DNA of 58,376 nucleotides from Gemmatimonadales bacterium (GCA_019038745.1 JAHOYV010000008.1:1-58376); one strand, 5' to 3'. Positions 1 through 8,139 are shown, counted from the first letter of the stretch. Notes: a model not told the origin generated them from the sequence alone. Made by a program: numbers and translations.

Positions 1-35
1 AAATGATAAGGAACAGCTAGTCATGTCTTGGTGTT

Positions 36-59
36 GGCCCCGGGTGATTGCTCGGGGCC
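36..59. repeat. Hairpin near-identical to the terminator at 45411
   Basis: A 7-bp perfect stem (ggccccg at 36-42, cggggcc at 53-59) closes a 10-nt loop. The 24-nt unit matches the core of the terminator at 45412-45437 at 21 of 24 positions. It has no T-run on either side, so it may be a decayed terminator or a dispersed palindrome. It lies 36 bp beyond the hipA stop. A second small dyad, ctgaatt/aattcag at 81-98, covers that stop codon. Confidence 0.45.
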
Positions 60-94
60 GCTCTACGTAATGTGGTGCAACTGAATTGGATAAT

Positions 95-1399
95 TCAGCC
101 CAGAATACCTGTTCGATGGGTTTTGCCGATTCCGTCGATAATGTCCCCTGGCACACCCGCCTGCTCCGCAAAATCCTTCCACTGTAAAACCGCTTCTTGC
201 ACCTGGAGCAAAATTTCCTCCGCCCGCCCCCGTTTGATTGAGGCGTTTCTTGCGCAGGCCTTAAAATCCTCAATTTCAAAATTATCCCGTTTACCGTTCA
301 GGGACATTTGGTGGGCGTTGGTCCAGGCCCCGGCAGGATTGAAACTGTAGGTCATGTCAAAGGCAGGAGAAAGTGTCCAGGCTCCTGACTTGTCCATCAG
401 GAAGCTGATGTTTTTTACATGGTCATCCTGATTGCGGCCAATAATATTGAAGACCATGCGTCTGAATTGTTCTTCAATGCTCTGCATGGGCATTTCCAGC
501 TTCCGGATGGTGCGCAAGGCCTGTTCATAGGAATGGGCACCGGCTTTCTTGAAATCAAAATGTTCCATGGCGCATAAAGACTGCATGTGGATTTTGTGAC
601 CGGCCTGGGTGCGGTCAAAGCGTCGGGTCATGAAATGGCTGCGCTCATTTTCACGGAGCAACCGACATTCTTTCATTTCAATCCCGGCCGCAATCGCCAT
701 CCGGAAATAGGCATATTCGATGAGACCGTAGCCAACGGAATCTTCAAGCTCCTTGTCCTTGTTTCCCGCAACACCGTCAAATTTCAAAAGCCAGTGGGAA
801 AATCCCTGCCCGGACTGGATTTGTCCCGAGCGGACCTCGTCAGTATCAGGGTTCCAGGCAATAATTGCTTTGGCCCGTGCACCGCCAGCGGAAGTTCCCA
901 CCCGCAAAATTGTTTGCAGTGAATCCTGTCGATCAGCAGTGGCAAAAGAACCTCCAAGCTGGTTGCGCCTGGTGAGAATTTCACTGGCCAGTTCAACCAG
1001 GGCCGCCACATCAACTTCCTCTGATCTCTCGGCTGAAGGCCCAACCGAAGGAAAATATTCCAGCGCTCCCATGCCCCTGTCGCCAGTGTAACACAGCCGT
1101 TCAACGGGATTCATACTGTCAGGCTCGCGCCCTTCCCTGGCCAGCCAGGCCGAAATAAGCGCGTTGCCGAAATCGTCCGGCAGGGAATCGGCCAAGAATC
1201 CAGGCAGGCCAAAAAAAGTTTCGCGGGGTAAAGCGGGGAAGGAATAAATCCGATTGGAAAGAGGCATGGTAAGAGGAGCCACTTCAATGCCGCTTTCGCG
1301 AAAGTCGGGCTCATATTCAAAATGAGCCAGCTTGGCTTCATCATCCCAACCGACAGCACCGATGGTCTTTTCCCAGAGTTTTACTTCAGCGACAATCAT
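95..1399 (-). CDS. hipA: HipA-family Ser/Thr kinase toxin
   Basis: 434 aa, the usual HipA length. An N-terminal HipA_N region (about 1-115) precedes the kinase-like core. Visible family motifs are the Gly/Ser-rich loop GTSAGGARAK (168-177), the catalytic signature RNQDDHVKN with D325, and the metal-binding DMTYS starting at D348. HipA proteins phosphorylate a translation factor such as GltX and induce growth arrest; the target here is unknown. It follows hipB with an ATGA overlap (1396-1399), so the two are translationally coupled. Key catalytic residues look intact, so the toxin is probably active. Family assignment is firm; the target is not. Confidence 0.93.
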   Translation of the reverse strand: MIVAEVKLWEKTIGAVGWDDEAKLAHFEYEPDFRESGIEVAPLTMPLSNRIYSFPALPRETFFGLPGFLADSLPDDFGNALISAWLAREGREPDSMNPVERLCYTGDRGMGALEYFPSVGPSAERSEEVDVAALVELASEILTRRNQLGGSFATADRQDSLQTILRVGTSAGGARAKAIIAWNPDTDEVRSGQIQSGQGFSHWLLKFDGVAGNKDKELEDSVGYGLIEYAYFRMAIAAGIEMKECRLLRENERSHFMTRRFDRTQAGHKIHMQSLCAMEHFDFKKAGAHSYEQALRTIRKLEMPMQSIEEQFRRMVFNIIGRNQDDHVKNISFLMDKSGAWTLSPAFDMTYSFNPAGAWTNAHQMSLNGKRDNFEIEDFKACARNASIKRGRAEEILLQVQEAVLQWKDFAEQAGVPGDIIDGIGKTHRTGILG

Positions 1400-1746
1400 T
1401 CTTTACCCCCCCAAGACCAGGGCCCTTTTGGTCCTTGATTACTTGCCGGAGAGGAGGCGCGTTTACGTTTTTTTCCCTGCATTTTTACCTGCTGTATGGG
1501 GCTGCTGGCCGGCTCCGGAATGAGGGTCTCCAGGTTCCCGAGTAAATCCAGGGCACGCAGGATGCGGAGGGTATTGGTAACATTGGTGGAGTCGCCATGC
1601 TCAATCCGGTGGAGCGTCCGCTTGGAAACTCCAGCCTCATGAGCAAGGGCACCCTGAGTTAGATTCCGATTCAAACGATACTGGGCAATGCGGTTGCCCA
1701 GCTCCTTCAGGGTTGCCTCATCTGAAATGCCGTCAATAAATTTCAC
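1396..1746 (-). CDS. hipB: HipB-like XRE antitoxin and autorepressor
   Basis: 116 aa from a GTG at 1746. An upstream TTG at 1806 would give 136 aa. I chose GTG because AAAGGTGG lies 6 nt before it (1753-1760), and because the longer version would run through the operator-like dyad at 1784. An XRE helix-turn-helix is clear (LTQGALAHEAGVSKRTLHRI, roughly residues 29-48). The tail is basic and flexible (KKRKR) and ends PWSWGGKE; in HipB proteins such tails contact HipA. It should bind HipA and repress the operon. The HTH is certain and the antitoxin role follows from the neighbour. Confidence 0.88.
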   Translation of the reverse strand: MKFIDGISDEATLKELGNRIAQYRLNRNLTQGALAHEAGVSKRTLHRIEHGDSTNVTNTLRILRALDLLGNLETLIPEPASSPIQQVKMQGKKRKRASSPASNQGPKGPWSWGGKE

Positions 1747-1783
1747 AATCTGCCACCTTTGCAAGCTGACACCTTTGCAAACC

Positions 1784-1836
1784 GACAACCTTGTCAGTTT
1801 ATTCACTAATTCCGACTATAACATGACAGAATTGTC
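1784..1836 (-). promoter_or_regulatory. Paired GACA-N4-TGTC dyads, candidate HipB operator
   Basis: Two copies of GACA-N4-TGTC occur at 1784-1795 (N4 = acct) and 1825-1836 (N4 = gaat), 41 bp apart start to start. They lie 38-90 bp upstream of the preferred hipB start. A 10-bp direct repeat acctttgcaa at 1755-1764 and 1771-1780 sits between them and the gene, its first copy over the Shine-Dalgarno. Paired dyads ahead of an autoregulated toxin-antitoxin operon are what a dimeric XRE repressor would use. The function is inferred. Confidence 0.5.
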
Positions 1837-2182
1837 TTGTTAAGTCAATATTTTAAATATTTCATAAGCGTCAAATATGGCGACCTAAGAAAATACACGC
1901 ACTCATCTCGCCAGATTTGGCTCTTTAACAAATTTGCCCAAGGACGTCTGATGGCCATCCTGGTGAATGAGCATCGTGACGCCGGACGGCACCAAGTAGT
2001 CTGAGACGATCGGATGTCTTCGGTTGGTGCGTATTCGTACCGGTTGGAGGCTGACAGAATTTATGAGGCTAAGTGTGTGGTTTTGATAAAAGGACATGTA
2101 TGGGTTTTTATCTGGATTTCATATCTGTTGGGTTATTCTAAAAATGCGTTTCGTCCGAAAACAGAGTGGCGGTCAGCCGTGT
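1837..2182. other. hipB/arsR intergenic region, no gene seen
   Basis: Divergent spacer between hipBA and arsRM. An A+T-rich stretch around 1845-1862 (tcaatattttaaatattt) may hold the hipB promoter. The weak reading frames across it show no Shine-Dalgarno and no recognisable domain. I see no tRNA, repeat or mobile-element end. Confidence 0.5.
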
Positions 2183-2202
2183 TTATCGTATATTGCCGAT
2201 AA
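2183..2202 (+). promoter_or_regulatory. Candidate ArsR operator
   Basis: Inverted repeat TTATCG (2183-2188), 8-nt spacer, CGATAA (2197-2202), ending 17 bp before the arsR start and just upstream of its ribosome-binding site. ArsR/SmtB repressors bind imperfect dyads overlapping their own promoters, so autoregulation is likely. Assigned from position and symmetry only. Confidence 0.45.
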
Positions 2203-2219
2203 GCGATAAGGGAGACGAC

Positions 2220-2537
2220 ATGAAGGAAAAGACTGAAACACACTACCCGGATGAATTGGTCCATCTCGCCGATCTGGCGAAAGCCCTGTCCCATCCGGGA
2301 CGGTTGCGAATTCTGCAGATCCTGTCCGAATGCGACACTTGCATCTGTGGAGACATCGTGGACAAAATGCCGCTGGCCCAGGCCACTGTTTCCCAGCACC
2401 TGAGGGAGTTGAAGCGAGTGGGGCTGATCCGCGGGGAGATTGAAGGACCGCGGACCTGTTACTGCCTCGACCAGGAGAGGATCAGTCGTGCTCGGACCGG
2501 TTTCGGGAAATTATTCCAGGGGATTAACTGCTGCTGA
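2220..2537 (+). CDS. arsR: ArsR-family metalloregulator
   Basis: 105 aa from ATG 2220, preceded by GGGAG; an in-frame GTG 54 nt upstream is less likely. It is a winged HTH of ArsR/SmtB type: LADLAKALSHPGRLRILQIL, then the recognition region PLAQATVSQHLRELKRVGLI. Cysteines C38, C41 and C43 (ECDTCICGD), with the C-terminal pair C104-C105, are candidates for trivalent arsenic binding. It would release DNA on As(III) binding and derepress arsM, which starts 16 nt after its stop. The ligand is inferred from the cysteines and the neighbour. Confidence 0.9.
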   Translation: MKEKTETHYPDELVHLADLAKALSHPGRLRILQILSECDTCICGDIVDKMPLAQATVSQHLRELKRVGLIRGEIEGPRTCYCLDQERISRARTGFGKLFQGINCC

Positions 2538-2553
2538 TGTGAAGGAGATAAAG

Positions 2554-3357
2554 ATGGAAAAAAATAATGAACTCAAACAGATGGTCAAAGAGAAGTATGG
2601 CGCTGTTGCGGCTGGCGGCGGCTCATGTTGCGGGCCTGGATCCGGGTGTGGGTGTGGAACCGCGTCGGCAGGAGTGAACTTCTCCGAACCATATGCGGGC
2701 CTGGACGGTTATGTGGCCGAAGCGGACCTGGGACTGGGCTGCGGCCTACCCACTGAATTCGCCGGCATCGAAAAGGGTCAGACTGTGCTCGACCTGGGCA
2801 GCGGGGCCGGCAACGACGTCTTCGTAGCGCGGTCCCTGGTCGGCTCGAACGGCCGGGTAATCGGTGTGGACATGGTCCCCCGGATGCTGGAATTGGCCAA
2901 AGCCAACGCAGCCCGCATGGGTGTGGAGAACGTGGAATTCCTGGAAGGGGAAATAGAGAACCTGCCCTTGGACGATGAGGTTGTGGATGTGGCGGTCAGT
3001 AATTGCGTTTTGAACCTGGTGCCCGATAAGAGGAAGGCTTTTATCGAAATTTTCCGGGTCCTCAAACCGGGCGGACATTTCTGCATCTCGGACATTGTCC
3101 TGGAGGGTGAGTTGCCTGCCGAGTTGGAAGAAGCTGCGGCGCTGTATGCCGGGTGTGTCAGTGGGGCCATGCAGCGAAAAGATTACCTGGATACAATCGC
3201 CCAGGCCGGATTCCAGGATGTGGCTGTTCGCTCGCAGCGTCAGTTGGATCTGCCGGACGAAACCTTGGGCGAACACCTGGGGGAAGAGGCCATCCGGACG
3301 TTTCGCAGCAGCGAAGTGGGCATTTTCAGCGTGACGGTTATGGGGTGGCGTCGGTAG
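2554..3357 (+). CDS. arsM: Arsenite S-adenosylmethionine methyltransferase
   Basis: 267 aa from ATG 2554, with GAAGGAG upstream. It is a class I SAM methyltransferase with motif I VLDLGSGAGNDVF (about 78-90). The cysteines expected of ArsM are present: C63 in GLGCGLP, C151 in SNCVLNLVPDK and C201 in AGCVSGAM. An N-terminal Cys-rich stretch (C25, C26, C32, C34) is also typical. It methylates As(III) to mono- and dimethylated species that can be lost as volatile arsines. It is cotranscribed with arsR. No arsenate reductase or arsenite pump is nearby, so detoxification here seems to rest on methylation, unless other ars genes lie elsewhere. Confidence 0.95.
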   Translation: MEKNNELKQMVKEKYGAVAAGGGSCCGPGSGCGCGTASAGVNFSEPYAGLDGYVAEADLGLGCGLPTEFAGIEKGQTVLDLGSGAGNDVFVARSLVGSNGRVIGVDMVPRMLELAKANAARMGVENVEFLEGEIENLPLDDEVVDVAVSNCVLNLVPDKRKAFIEIFRVLKPGGHFCISDIVLEGELPAELEEAAALYAGCVSGAMQRKDYLDTIAQAGFQDVAVRSQRQLDLPDETLGEHLGEEAIRTFRSSEVGIFSVTVMGWRR

Positions 3358-3564
3358 GGCCCTGGCTGGATAATCTGCAGATTGCAAATCCAAAAACTCT
3401 GGCCGTCGTTTTAGACGTTGTGACGACGCGGGCGGAACGGCCAGGACTGCGGGTGCAGGTTTTACATTAATTCGCCTATGATATTGTTTTCGTCGAAACG
3501 ATCTCGGCTCCACAACACCCTGGCCATCGAGCGAATTGGATAGGTACCAGCCACACTCACAGAA

Positions 3565-3596
3565 ACGGTCCGGAACCCAGGAGGACTCCGGACCGT
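3565..3596. terminator. Hairpin between convergent arsM and NO reductase genes
   Basis: A perfect 10-bp stem, acggtccgga (3565-3574) and tccggaccgt (3587-3596), with a 12-nt loop. It lies 37 bp past the NO reductase stop and about 210 bp past arsM. T-tracts are weak on both sides, but position and strength suit a bidirectional terminator. Confidence 0.6.
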
Positions 3597-3633
3597 AGTT
3601 CTTAAGCTATACGGCAATGATGCAAGACCCGGA

Positions 3634-5856
3634 TCAGGAAGCTTTCTTCAAGAAGAAGGCTTTCTTCATGAGGTCCAGGAAGATCACCAGCGCGCCGAGG
3701 ATCATCAATCCATCGGGCACCATACGCGACCACATCCAACCGCTCATGCTATCCAGGACATCCCGCTGACGGGTGGCCCAATAACCCAGGTCGTGAGCGA
3801 TTTGGGCCTGGTGGAAACCGATGACCATGGTCGGCAACGCGTAGAGGCACACGCCGATTGTCACCAGCCAGAACCCGATCTTGCTGGGCTTGTCGCTCCA
3901 CTCCAGATTCTTGGCCATGGCGTTGCTACGAACGACCAGATAGAGGAAGGCCAGCGAGATGTACCCGAAAGCACCCAGTAGCGCCACGTGGGCATGGGGC
4001 ATAATCAAGTACGTGCCGTGGCTGTAGTAGTTGATCGTCGGAGTGTTGATGACCATGCCCAGGAAACCGGCGCCGAACCAGTTCAAAAACGCGCTGCCGG
4101 CGATGAACAGGAAGGGAACGGCAAAGGGAAAGGCCTCGCCCTTTTCCTTGATCTGCTTTTGCTCCTTGAACGCCTCGATCATCAGTATGACCAGCGGCAG
4201 GGGCTCCAGGGCGGAGAAAATACCGCCGATGGCAATCCAGTACTCATCCAGGCCCTGCCACCAGTAGTGATGACCTACACCCAGGGTACCACTGAGCATG
4301 ATGAGGCCCAACTCGAAGAGCATGACCCGTTCTGCGGTCTTTCGTGAGACAAGACCCAGCGCCACGGTCAGGAAAGCCAGCACACCGGCCGCAAAGAGTT
4401 CGAAGGTCAGCTCGACCCACAGATGAACGACCCACCAGCGGAAATAATCATCAACCGTGAAGTTCGGTGCGATCTTGTGAATCGGCATCATGCCCGCGAT
4501 GTACAGGGTGGCGATTCCGAACGCGCTCCAGATGATCGTTCCGACCAGGACGTTGTTGGTCTTGGCCTTGCGAACGACGCTGAAGACCATCAGGAACCAC
4601 ATGACCAGTCCCACGACGAGTCCGATATCCCAGACCCGCGCCAAGTTCAGCAGCTCGCGGCCCTCGTTGCCCAGCCAGAACCAGACATCGCGCATCTGGC
4701 CGGTGGCGCCCATGTAAATACCCACCAGGCCACCGCCGCCGACGACCAGCAGGGCACCCCAGAGCACGTCGACCAGCCAGGGAAACTTCAGGTCCTCATC
4801 GGCAACCAGCGGAGCGATGAGCAGACCGCCGACCAGCCAACCAATCGCCACCCAGATGATGGCCAGATTCACGTGCAGCGCCCGCATGACGTTGAACGGC
4901 ATGATGGACTGATCCACAATGAAGTTATGAGAAGGATCGGTGTAGATGTGGGCCAGGTAGCCGCCAATGATCATCTGTAATAGGAAAAACAACCCGACAA
5001 CAGGAACATACTTCAACAGTTTTTCCTGACTGGGGAAGAGCTTGGTTACTACCAGCGGATCTTCCAGGGGCTCGGTGTGGCTCTTGGCGACCAGCTTCTC
5101 CTTGACGATCCAGAAGACGAGGATAGTGCCCACCCACAGGGCCAGGAATTCCCAAAGCGAGTAATAGTGCATGGTCCAGGATGCGTCCTGGTCGACCAGA
5201 GGCTCGGGCGGCCAGTCGTTGCTCCAGGTTCGATCGGTTCCGGTTCGGTGCGATGAAGCCACCATCTGGCTCCAGTCCACAAAGGCGGCGATCAGCCGGG
5301 CTTCATCCTCGCGGATAACTCCACCGGGCCAGGCCATCTCCTTATTCCCGTTCACCAGAAAGTCGACCAGATAGGCTACGTTGGACTTGTAGGCGGCTGC
5401 CGATTCGTCGGAATATACAACCGTACCCTCGGTCAGAGTCGTTTCTGCGTGGAAATCCTTCTTGACCAGTTCCTTGATATACCCGGTTTCCGGGTCGCTC
5501 AGTTGTGCAGCCGACTTTCCGTAGGTAGCCTGCGCAAATTGCTCGTACAGGAACTCGGCCCGACGATGGAAGAACTCGGTGGAGAAATCGGGCCCGAGGT
5601 AGGCACCCATTCCCAGCATGGTTCCGTAGTCCATGAGGTCGAATTGCTGGAACATGCCCTTACCGTTGACCACATCGTCGTAGGTATAAAGCGTTTCACC
5701 GCTCTCGGACACGACCTTTGCGGCGATGGGGGGAACTTCCTTGGCCAAGTTGGCCGTAAAGACGATCAGGATAGTGACCATTATCAGGCCCACCACCCAG
5801 AAAGCCGTATACAGTCCCTTGCGGGACAATAGCTTGTCGAGCCAGGAGGGGTTCAT
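3634..5856 (-). CDS. norZ: Quinol-dependent nitric oxide reductase (qNOR)
   Basis: 740 aa, single-subunit NorB type. It reduces 2 NO to N2O in the inner membrane using quinol. One N-terminal helix (about 15-37) is followed by a periplasmic domain with the qNOR signature DYGTMLGMGAYLGPD (76-90) and no CxxCH, so no heme c and no NorC partner is needed. The heme-copper core has low-spin/high-spin heme ligands H328, H621 and H623 (HAHVALLG), non-heme iron ligands H478, H529 and H530 (GHHYWW), and the conserved E482 (HLWVE). About 14 membrane segments. A candidate Rrf2 operator lies 40-67 bp upstream. With no other denitrification gene present, it may serve NO detoxification. Confidence 0.95.
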   Translation of the reverse strand: MNPSWLDKLLSRKGLYTAFWVVGLIMVTILIVFTANLAKEVPPIAAKVVSESGETLYTYDDVVNGKGMFQQFDLMDYGTMLGMGAYLGPDFSTEFFHRRAEFLYEQFAQATYGKSAAQLSDPETGYIKELVKKDFHAETTLTEGTVVYSDESAAAYKSNVAYLVDFLVNGNKEMAWPGGVIREDEARLIAAFVDWSQMVASSHRTGTDRTWSNDWPPEPLVDQDASWTMHYYSLWEFLALWVGTILVFWIVKEKLVAKSHTEPLEDPLVVTKLFPSQEKLLKYVPVVGLFFLLQMIIGGYLAHIYTDPSHNFIVDQSIMPFNVMRALHVNLAIIWVAIGWLVGGLLIAPLVADEDLKFPWLVDVLWGALLVVGGGGLVGIYMGATGQMRDVWFWLGNEGRELLNLARVWDIGLVVGLVMWFLMVFSVVRKAKTNNVLVGTIIWSAFGIATLYIAGMMPIHKIAPNFTVDDYFRWWVVHLWVELTFELFAAGVLAFLTVALGLVSRKTAERVMLFELGLIMLSGTLGVGHHYWWQGLDEYWIAIGGIFSALEPLPLVILMIEAFKEQKQIKEKGEAFPFAVPFLFIAGSAFLNWFGAGFLGMVINTPTINYYSHGTYLIMPHAHVALLGAFGYISLAFLYLVVRSNAMAKNLEWSDKPSKIGFWLVTIGVCLYALPTMVIGFHQAQIAHDLGYWATRQRDVLDSMSGWMWSRMVPDGLMILGALVIFLDLMKKAFFLKKAS

Positions 5857-5895
5857 TCATTACTCCTTGGTTAGCGGCCAGGACCGCTGCCGGGT

Positions 5896-5923
5896 TAAAA
5901 CACTACTCCCAGGTAGCATTATG
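5896..5923 (-). promoter_or_regulatory. Candidate Rrf2/NsrR-type operator of the NO reductase gene
   Basis: Right half gtagcattatg (5913-5923) matches the right arm of the Rrf2 gene's own dyad (6383-6393) at 9 of 11 positions, and both are followed by ggg. The core ctac-N6-gtag (5903-5916) keeps the same 6-nt spacer. The left arm is degenerate, with 6 of 11 matches. It lies at a promoter-like distance before the NO reductase start. Confidence 0.55.
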
Positions 5924-5954
5924 GGTGAAAAAATATATGCCGGGTTCAACCGGG

Positions 5955-6368
5955 CTAGAGTCTTTGGCTTTTACCGGCCGCCATCTGAGCCAGGGTAACA
6001 GTGTTCATCATGTCCAAAATCCCATCTTTGTGACCTGTCCAGAATTCGTGCATGGGGCAGGGATTCTCCTCATCGCAACGATCAAAGCCCAATATACAGC
6101 GCTCGTAGTTGTCCATACCTTCGACAACTTCTACTACATCGGCCATACGAATACTCTCCATGGGGCGAACGATTCGAAAGCCACCACCCTTACCCTGCAC
6201 GCCCTGAACGATACCTGCGGTTCCCAGACGATTCATGAGCCGACCGAGGAACTTGTAGGGAATTCCCAGGGAATCCGAGAGGTACTTGACGCTATACAAA
6301 TCCTCGCCGCCCTGAGCCATGGCTACCAGACATCGGATGGCGTATTCGGAAGATTTATACAATCGCAT
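5955..6368 (-). CDS. Rrf2-family Fe-S regulator, NsrR-like
   Basis: 137 aa. N-terminal winged HTH (SSEYAIRCLVAMA; SVKYLSDSLGIPYKFLGRLMNRL) and wing GKGGGFRIVRP. Three cysteines, C91, C98 and C104 (CILGFDRC...NPCP), sit where NsrR and IscR bind their cluster, with C-X6-C-X5-C spacing. NsrR clusters react with NO and lose DNA binding. The neighbouring NO reductase, 98 bp downstream on the same strand, and the shared operator motif make NO sensing the best guess. IscR- or RirA-like sensing remains possible. It probably represses itself through the dyad over its start. Confidence 0.88.
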   Translation of the reverse strand: MRLYKSSEYAIRCLVAMAQGGEDLYSVKYLSDSLGIPYKFLGRLMNRLGTAGIVQGVQGKGGGFRIVRPMESIRMADVVEVVEGMDNYERCILGFDRCDEENPCPMHEFWTGHKDGILDMMNTVTLAQMAAGKSQRL

Positions 6369-6393
6369 ACTTCTACCTCCGAGTAGAAGTATG
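6366..6393 (-). promoter_or_regulatory. Perfect dyad spanning the Rrf2 gene's RBS and start codon
   Basis: Arms catacttctac (6366-6376) and gtagaagtatg (6383-6393) are perfect 11-bp inverted repeats around a 6-nt spacer. On the coding strand the GGAGG Shine-Dalgarno (6376-6380) falls mainly in the spacer, and the ATG forms the last three bases of one arm. As DNA it fits an Rrf2 dimer operator; as RNA it would fold so that the start codon is paired. Confidence 0.7.
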
Positions 6394-6522
6394 GGGTTTC
6401 AGATGAGAATTGCAAGGGGATTTTCGAGTGGACACCAATTGTGCCCAGATCTATTTACAGATACCGTGCATTGCCGAAAAGGACTTGTTGTTAGAGGAAG
6501 AAAAGAAAACCACCCATTTACT

Positions 6523-8034
6523 TCAGCTTTCATCCAGGATATTGACCATGGTTGAAAGATTCGGCAACTGGCTGGCGTTGGAAAAACGGCTGGAACCATC
6601 CTGCCCCAGTTTTACCCAATTGACCATGACCTCATCTGTGGCTTGGCAGTATCTGACATTGGCATAGTCGGCACCCGGATCGTGTGCAAATTTGATCTGG
6701 GAAAGTCCGATGTCGTTGTCCAGCAGCGAACTGAGAATTCCCGAGAGGCTGTTTGTGTGGGTGGCGATTACAACATAGCGCAGAAGGCCCAGGTCGTTAC
6801 CTACGATATCGAACCGGGTAATACGTTCCTGGAGGTCATTCATAAGACCTGTGCGCCTGGTGCCTAGGATGATTCTGGTCAGGGGATCTCCTGTGTAAAC
6901 GTCGTCGGTTGGTCCGATATGCAGTAAGTAGCCGAAGCGCCCAGGATAAAAGGCAACAACGGCAGTGCAGGGTCCTACGCCCGGTGACCAGCAGGTTTCC
7001 CCCTGGTCTATTCTTCGCAATTCATTCACATCAACCCTTGAACCGGTTGGAAGAGGCCAGTTCCAGTTGGATGCAAATTGGAGAGTTGTGCATTTTGTCG
7101 CCGCCTGGAGGACCAGTTCTTCGGTAAAATCAGAAATGTGATCGCGAAAGTGCCCGCTGACAACTTCATCCTTGTCTATTTCCACGATGATAGCCCACGT
7201 AACACCGAGAAATTCCAAGGTGTCGTAGGAGCTGAATACGCCCACCCCTCGGTAATCCGATGCCAAAACATGTCCCGCTCCCACTTCGAAAGCGTTCTTG
7301 ACCGGTACGGTATCGGTAGCCAGCCTCAGGACGGTGCTGTTGTTGACGAACTTGGAATCGGAAAGCATCAACCGGTCCTGGTTTACGAGATAGACTTCTC
7401 CCGATTTACCCAAATCGTCCCGGCGGGCAAGCATGGCTCTCAATTCGTTGCTGCCGTATTGGAGAATAAACCAGCCCTGCGTTTCTTCACCTGAAACAAC
7501 GGGCGTCACAAAGAAGGACGCAGCCTCTGCGGAGGGACCGTATTGCTCAAAATCCACGAATTCAATTCCGGGATCGGACTTCAGGTTCGCCGCAAGAAGC
7601 GTTGAGGCCAGGGGTTTGTCGAATAGGTCGGCATGATGATCGGATTCCTGTTTGATGCTGTGAAAAACATACCCGCCCCGCTCGATGAAAAGCAGATCGA
7701 AGAAGCTCCCGTAGCGGTGTACGAAGTGTGAATCCAGGGCCTGGGATTGCGCTTGATCCAATCCCTTGGTTTTGGCCTGCTCGGCGTTTGTGGACAGCAG
7801 GCTGTGGAAGGATTCCAACATAACGTCGTCGGTGGCGATGCCCCTGGCCGCCTCGGCAAGGCCGTGAAAATGCCTGATGATTGACTCAATTTCCTCGTCC
7901 CGCACATTATCAAGTTTGGCAAAAGTATCCTGTGAGGGATCGTCGTTGGAAAACAGCCCACAGGAAGCTGTCAGGAACAGGGCAAACGTGAGGATTACGA
8001 TCTTTATGCTGAAATTCTTGCCAATCAGACCCAT
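6523..8034 (-). CDS. Cache-domain lipoprotein, third gene of porin-chemoreceptor group
   Basis: 503 aa from ATG 8034; an in-frame TTG at 8043 is possible. Signal peptide with lipobox LTASC, so C25 should be lipidated. Residues about 40-290 look like a dCache module: YGSFFDLLFIERGGYVF (108-124), GKSGEVYLV (209-217) and LGVTWAIIVEID (276-287). These match the second sensory module of the chemoreceptor encoded just upstream ([31 protein letters not shown]). Residues about 300-503 match nothing I know. There is no transmembrane or signalling domain, so it could be a periplasmic co-receptor, ligand buffer or decoy. Those roles are inference. Confidence 0.8.
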   Translation of the reverse strand: MGLIGKNFSIKIVILTFALFLTASCGLFSNDDPSQDTFAKLDNVRDEEIESIIRHFHGLAEAARGIATDDVMLESFHSLLSTNAEQAKTKGLDQAQSQALDSHFVHRYGSFFDLLFIERGGYVFHSIKQESDHHADLFDKPLASTLLAANLKSDPGIEFVDFEQYGPSAEAASFFVTPVVSGEETQGWFILQYGSNELRAMLARRDDLGKSGEVYLVNQDRLMLSDSKFVNNSTVLRLATDTVPVKNAFEVGAGHVLASDYRGVGVFSSYDTLEFLGVTWAIIVEIDKDEVVSGHFRDHISDFTEELVLQAATKCTTLQFASNWNWPLPTGSRVDVNELRRIDQGETCWSPGVGPCTAVVAFYPGRFGYLLHIGPTDDVYTGDPLTRIILGTRRTGLMNDLQERITRFDIVGNDLGLLRYVVIATHTNSLSGILSSLLDNDIGLSQIKFAHDPGADYANVRYCQATDEVMVNWVKLGQDGSSRFSNASQLPNLSTMVNILDES

Positions 8035-8061
8035 CAAGTCCAACCCCCGACCATGAATGTT

Positions 8062-8104
8062 TGCCCGCCCGCATGCGATCCAACGATCACGATGCAGGCG
8101 GGCA
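8062..8104. other. Hairpin between chemoreceptor and Cache lipoprotein genes
   Basis: Arms tgcccgcccgcat (8062-8074) and atgcaggcgggca (8092-8104) pair except for one mismatch. A small gatc dyad lies in the loop. No T-run follows on the minus strand, so it may stabilise mRNA or lower downstream expression rather than terminate. Confidence 0.5.
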
Positions 8105-8139
8105 TGGTTCAGTCGAAAATTATTCTACCCGGTTCCAGA

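Noticed and set aside
81-98. Dyad ctgaatt/aattcag as hipA terminator
   Set aside because: Short 7-bp A+T-rich stem with no following T-run, and it contains the stop codon itself.
1903-2097. 64-aa minus-strand frame between hipB and arsR
   Set aside because: No SD, no domain, and unusual composition for a gene; chance reading frame.
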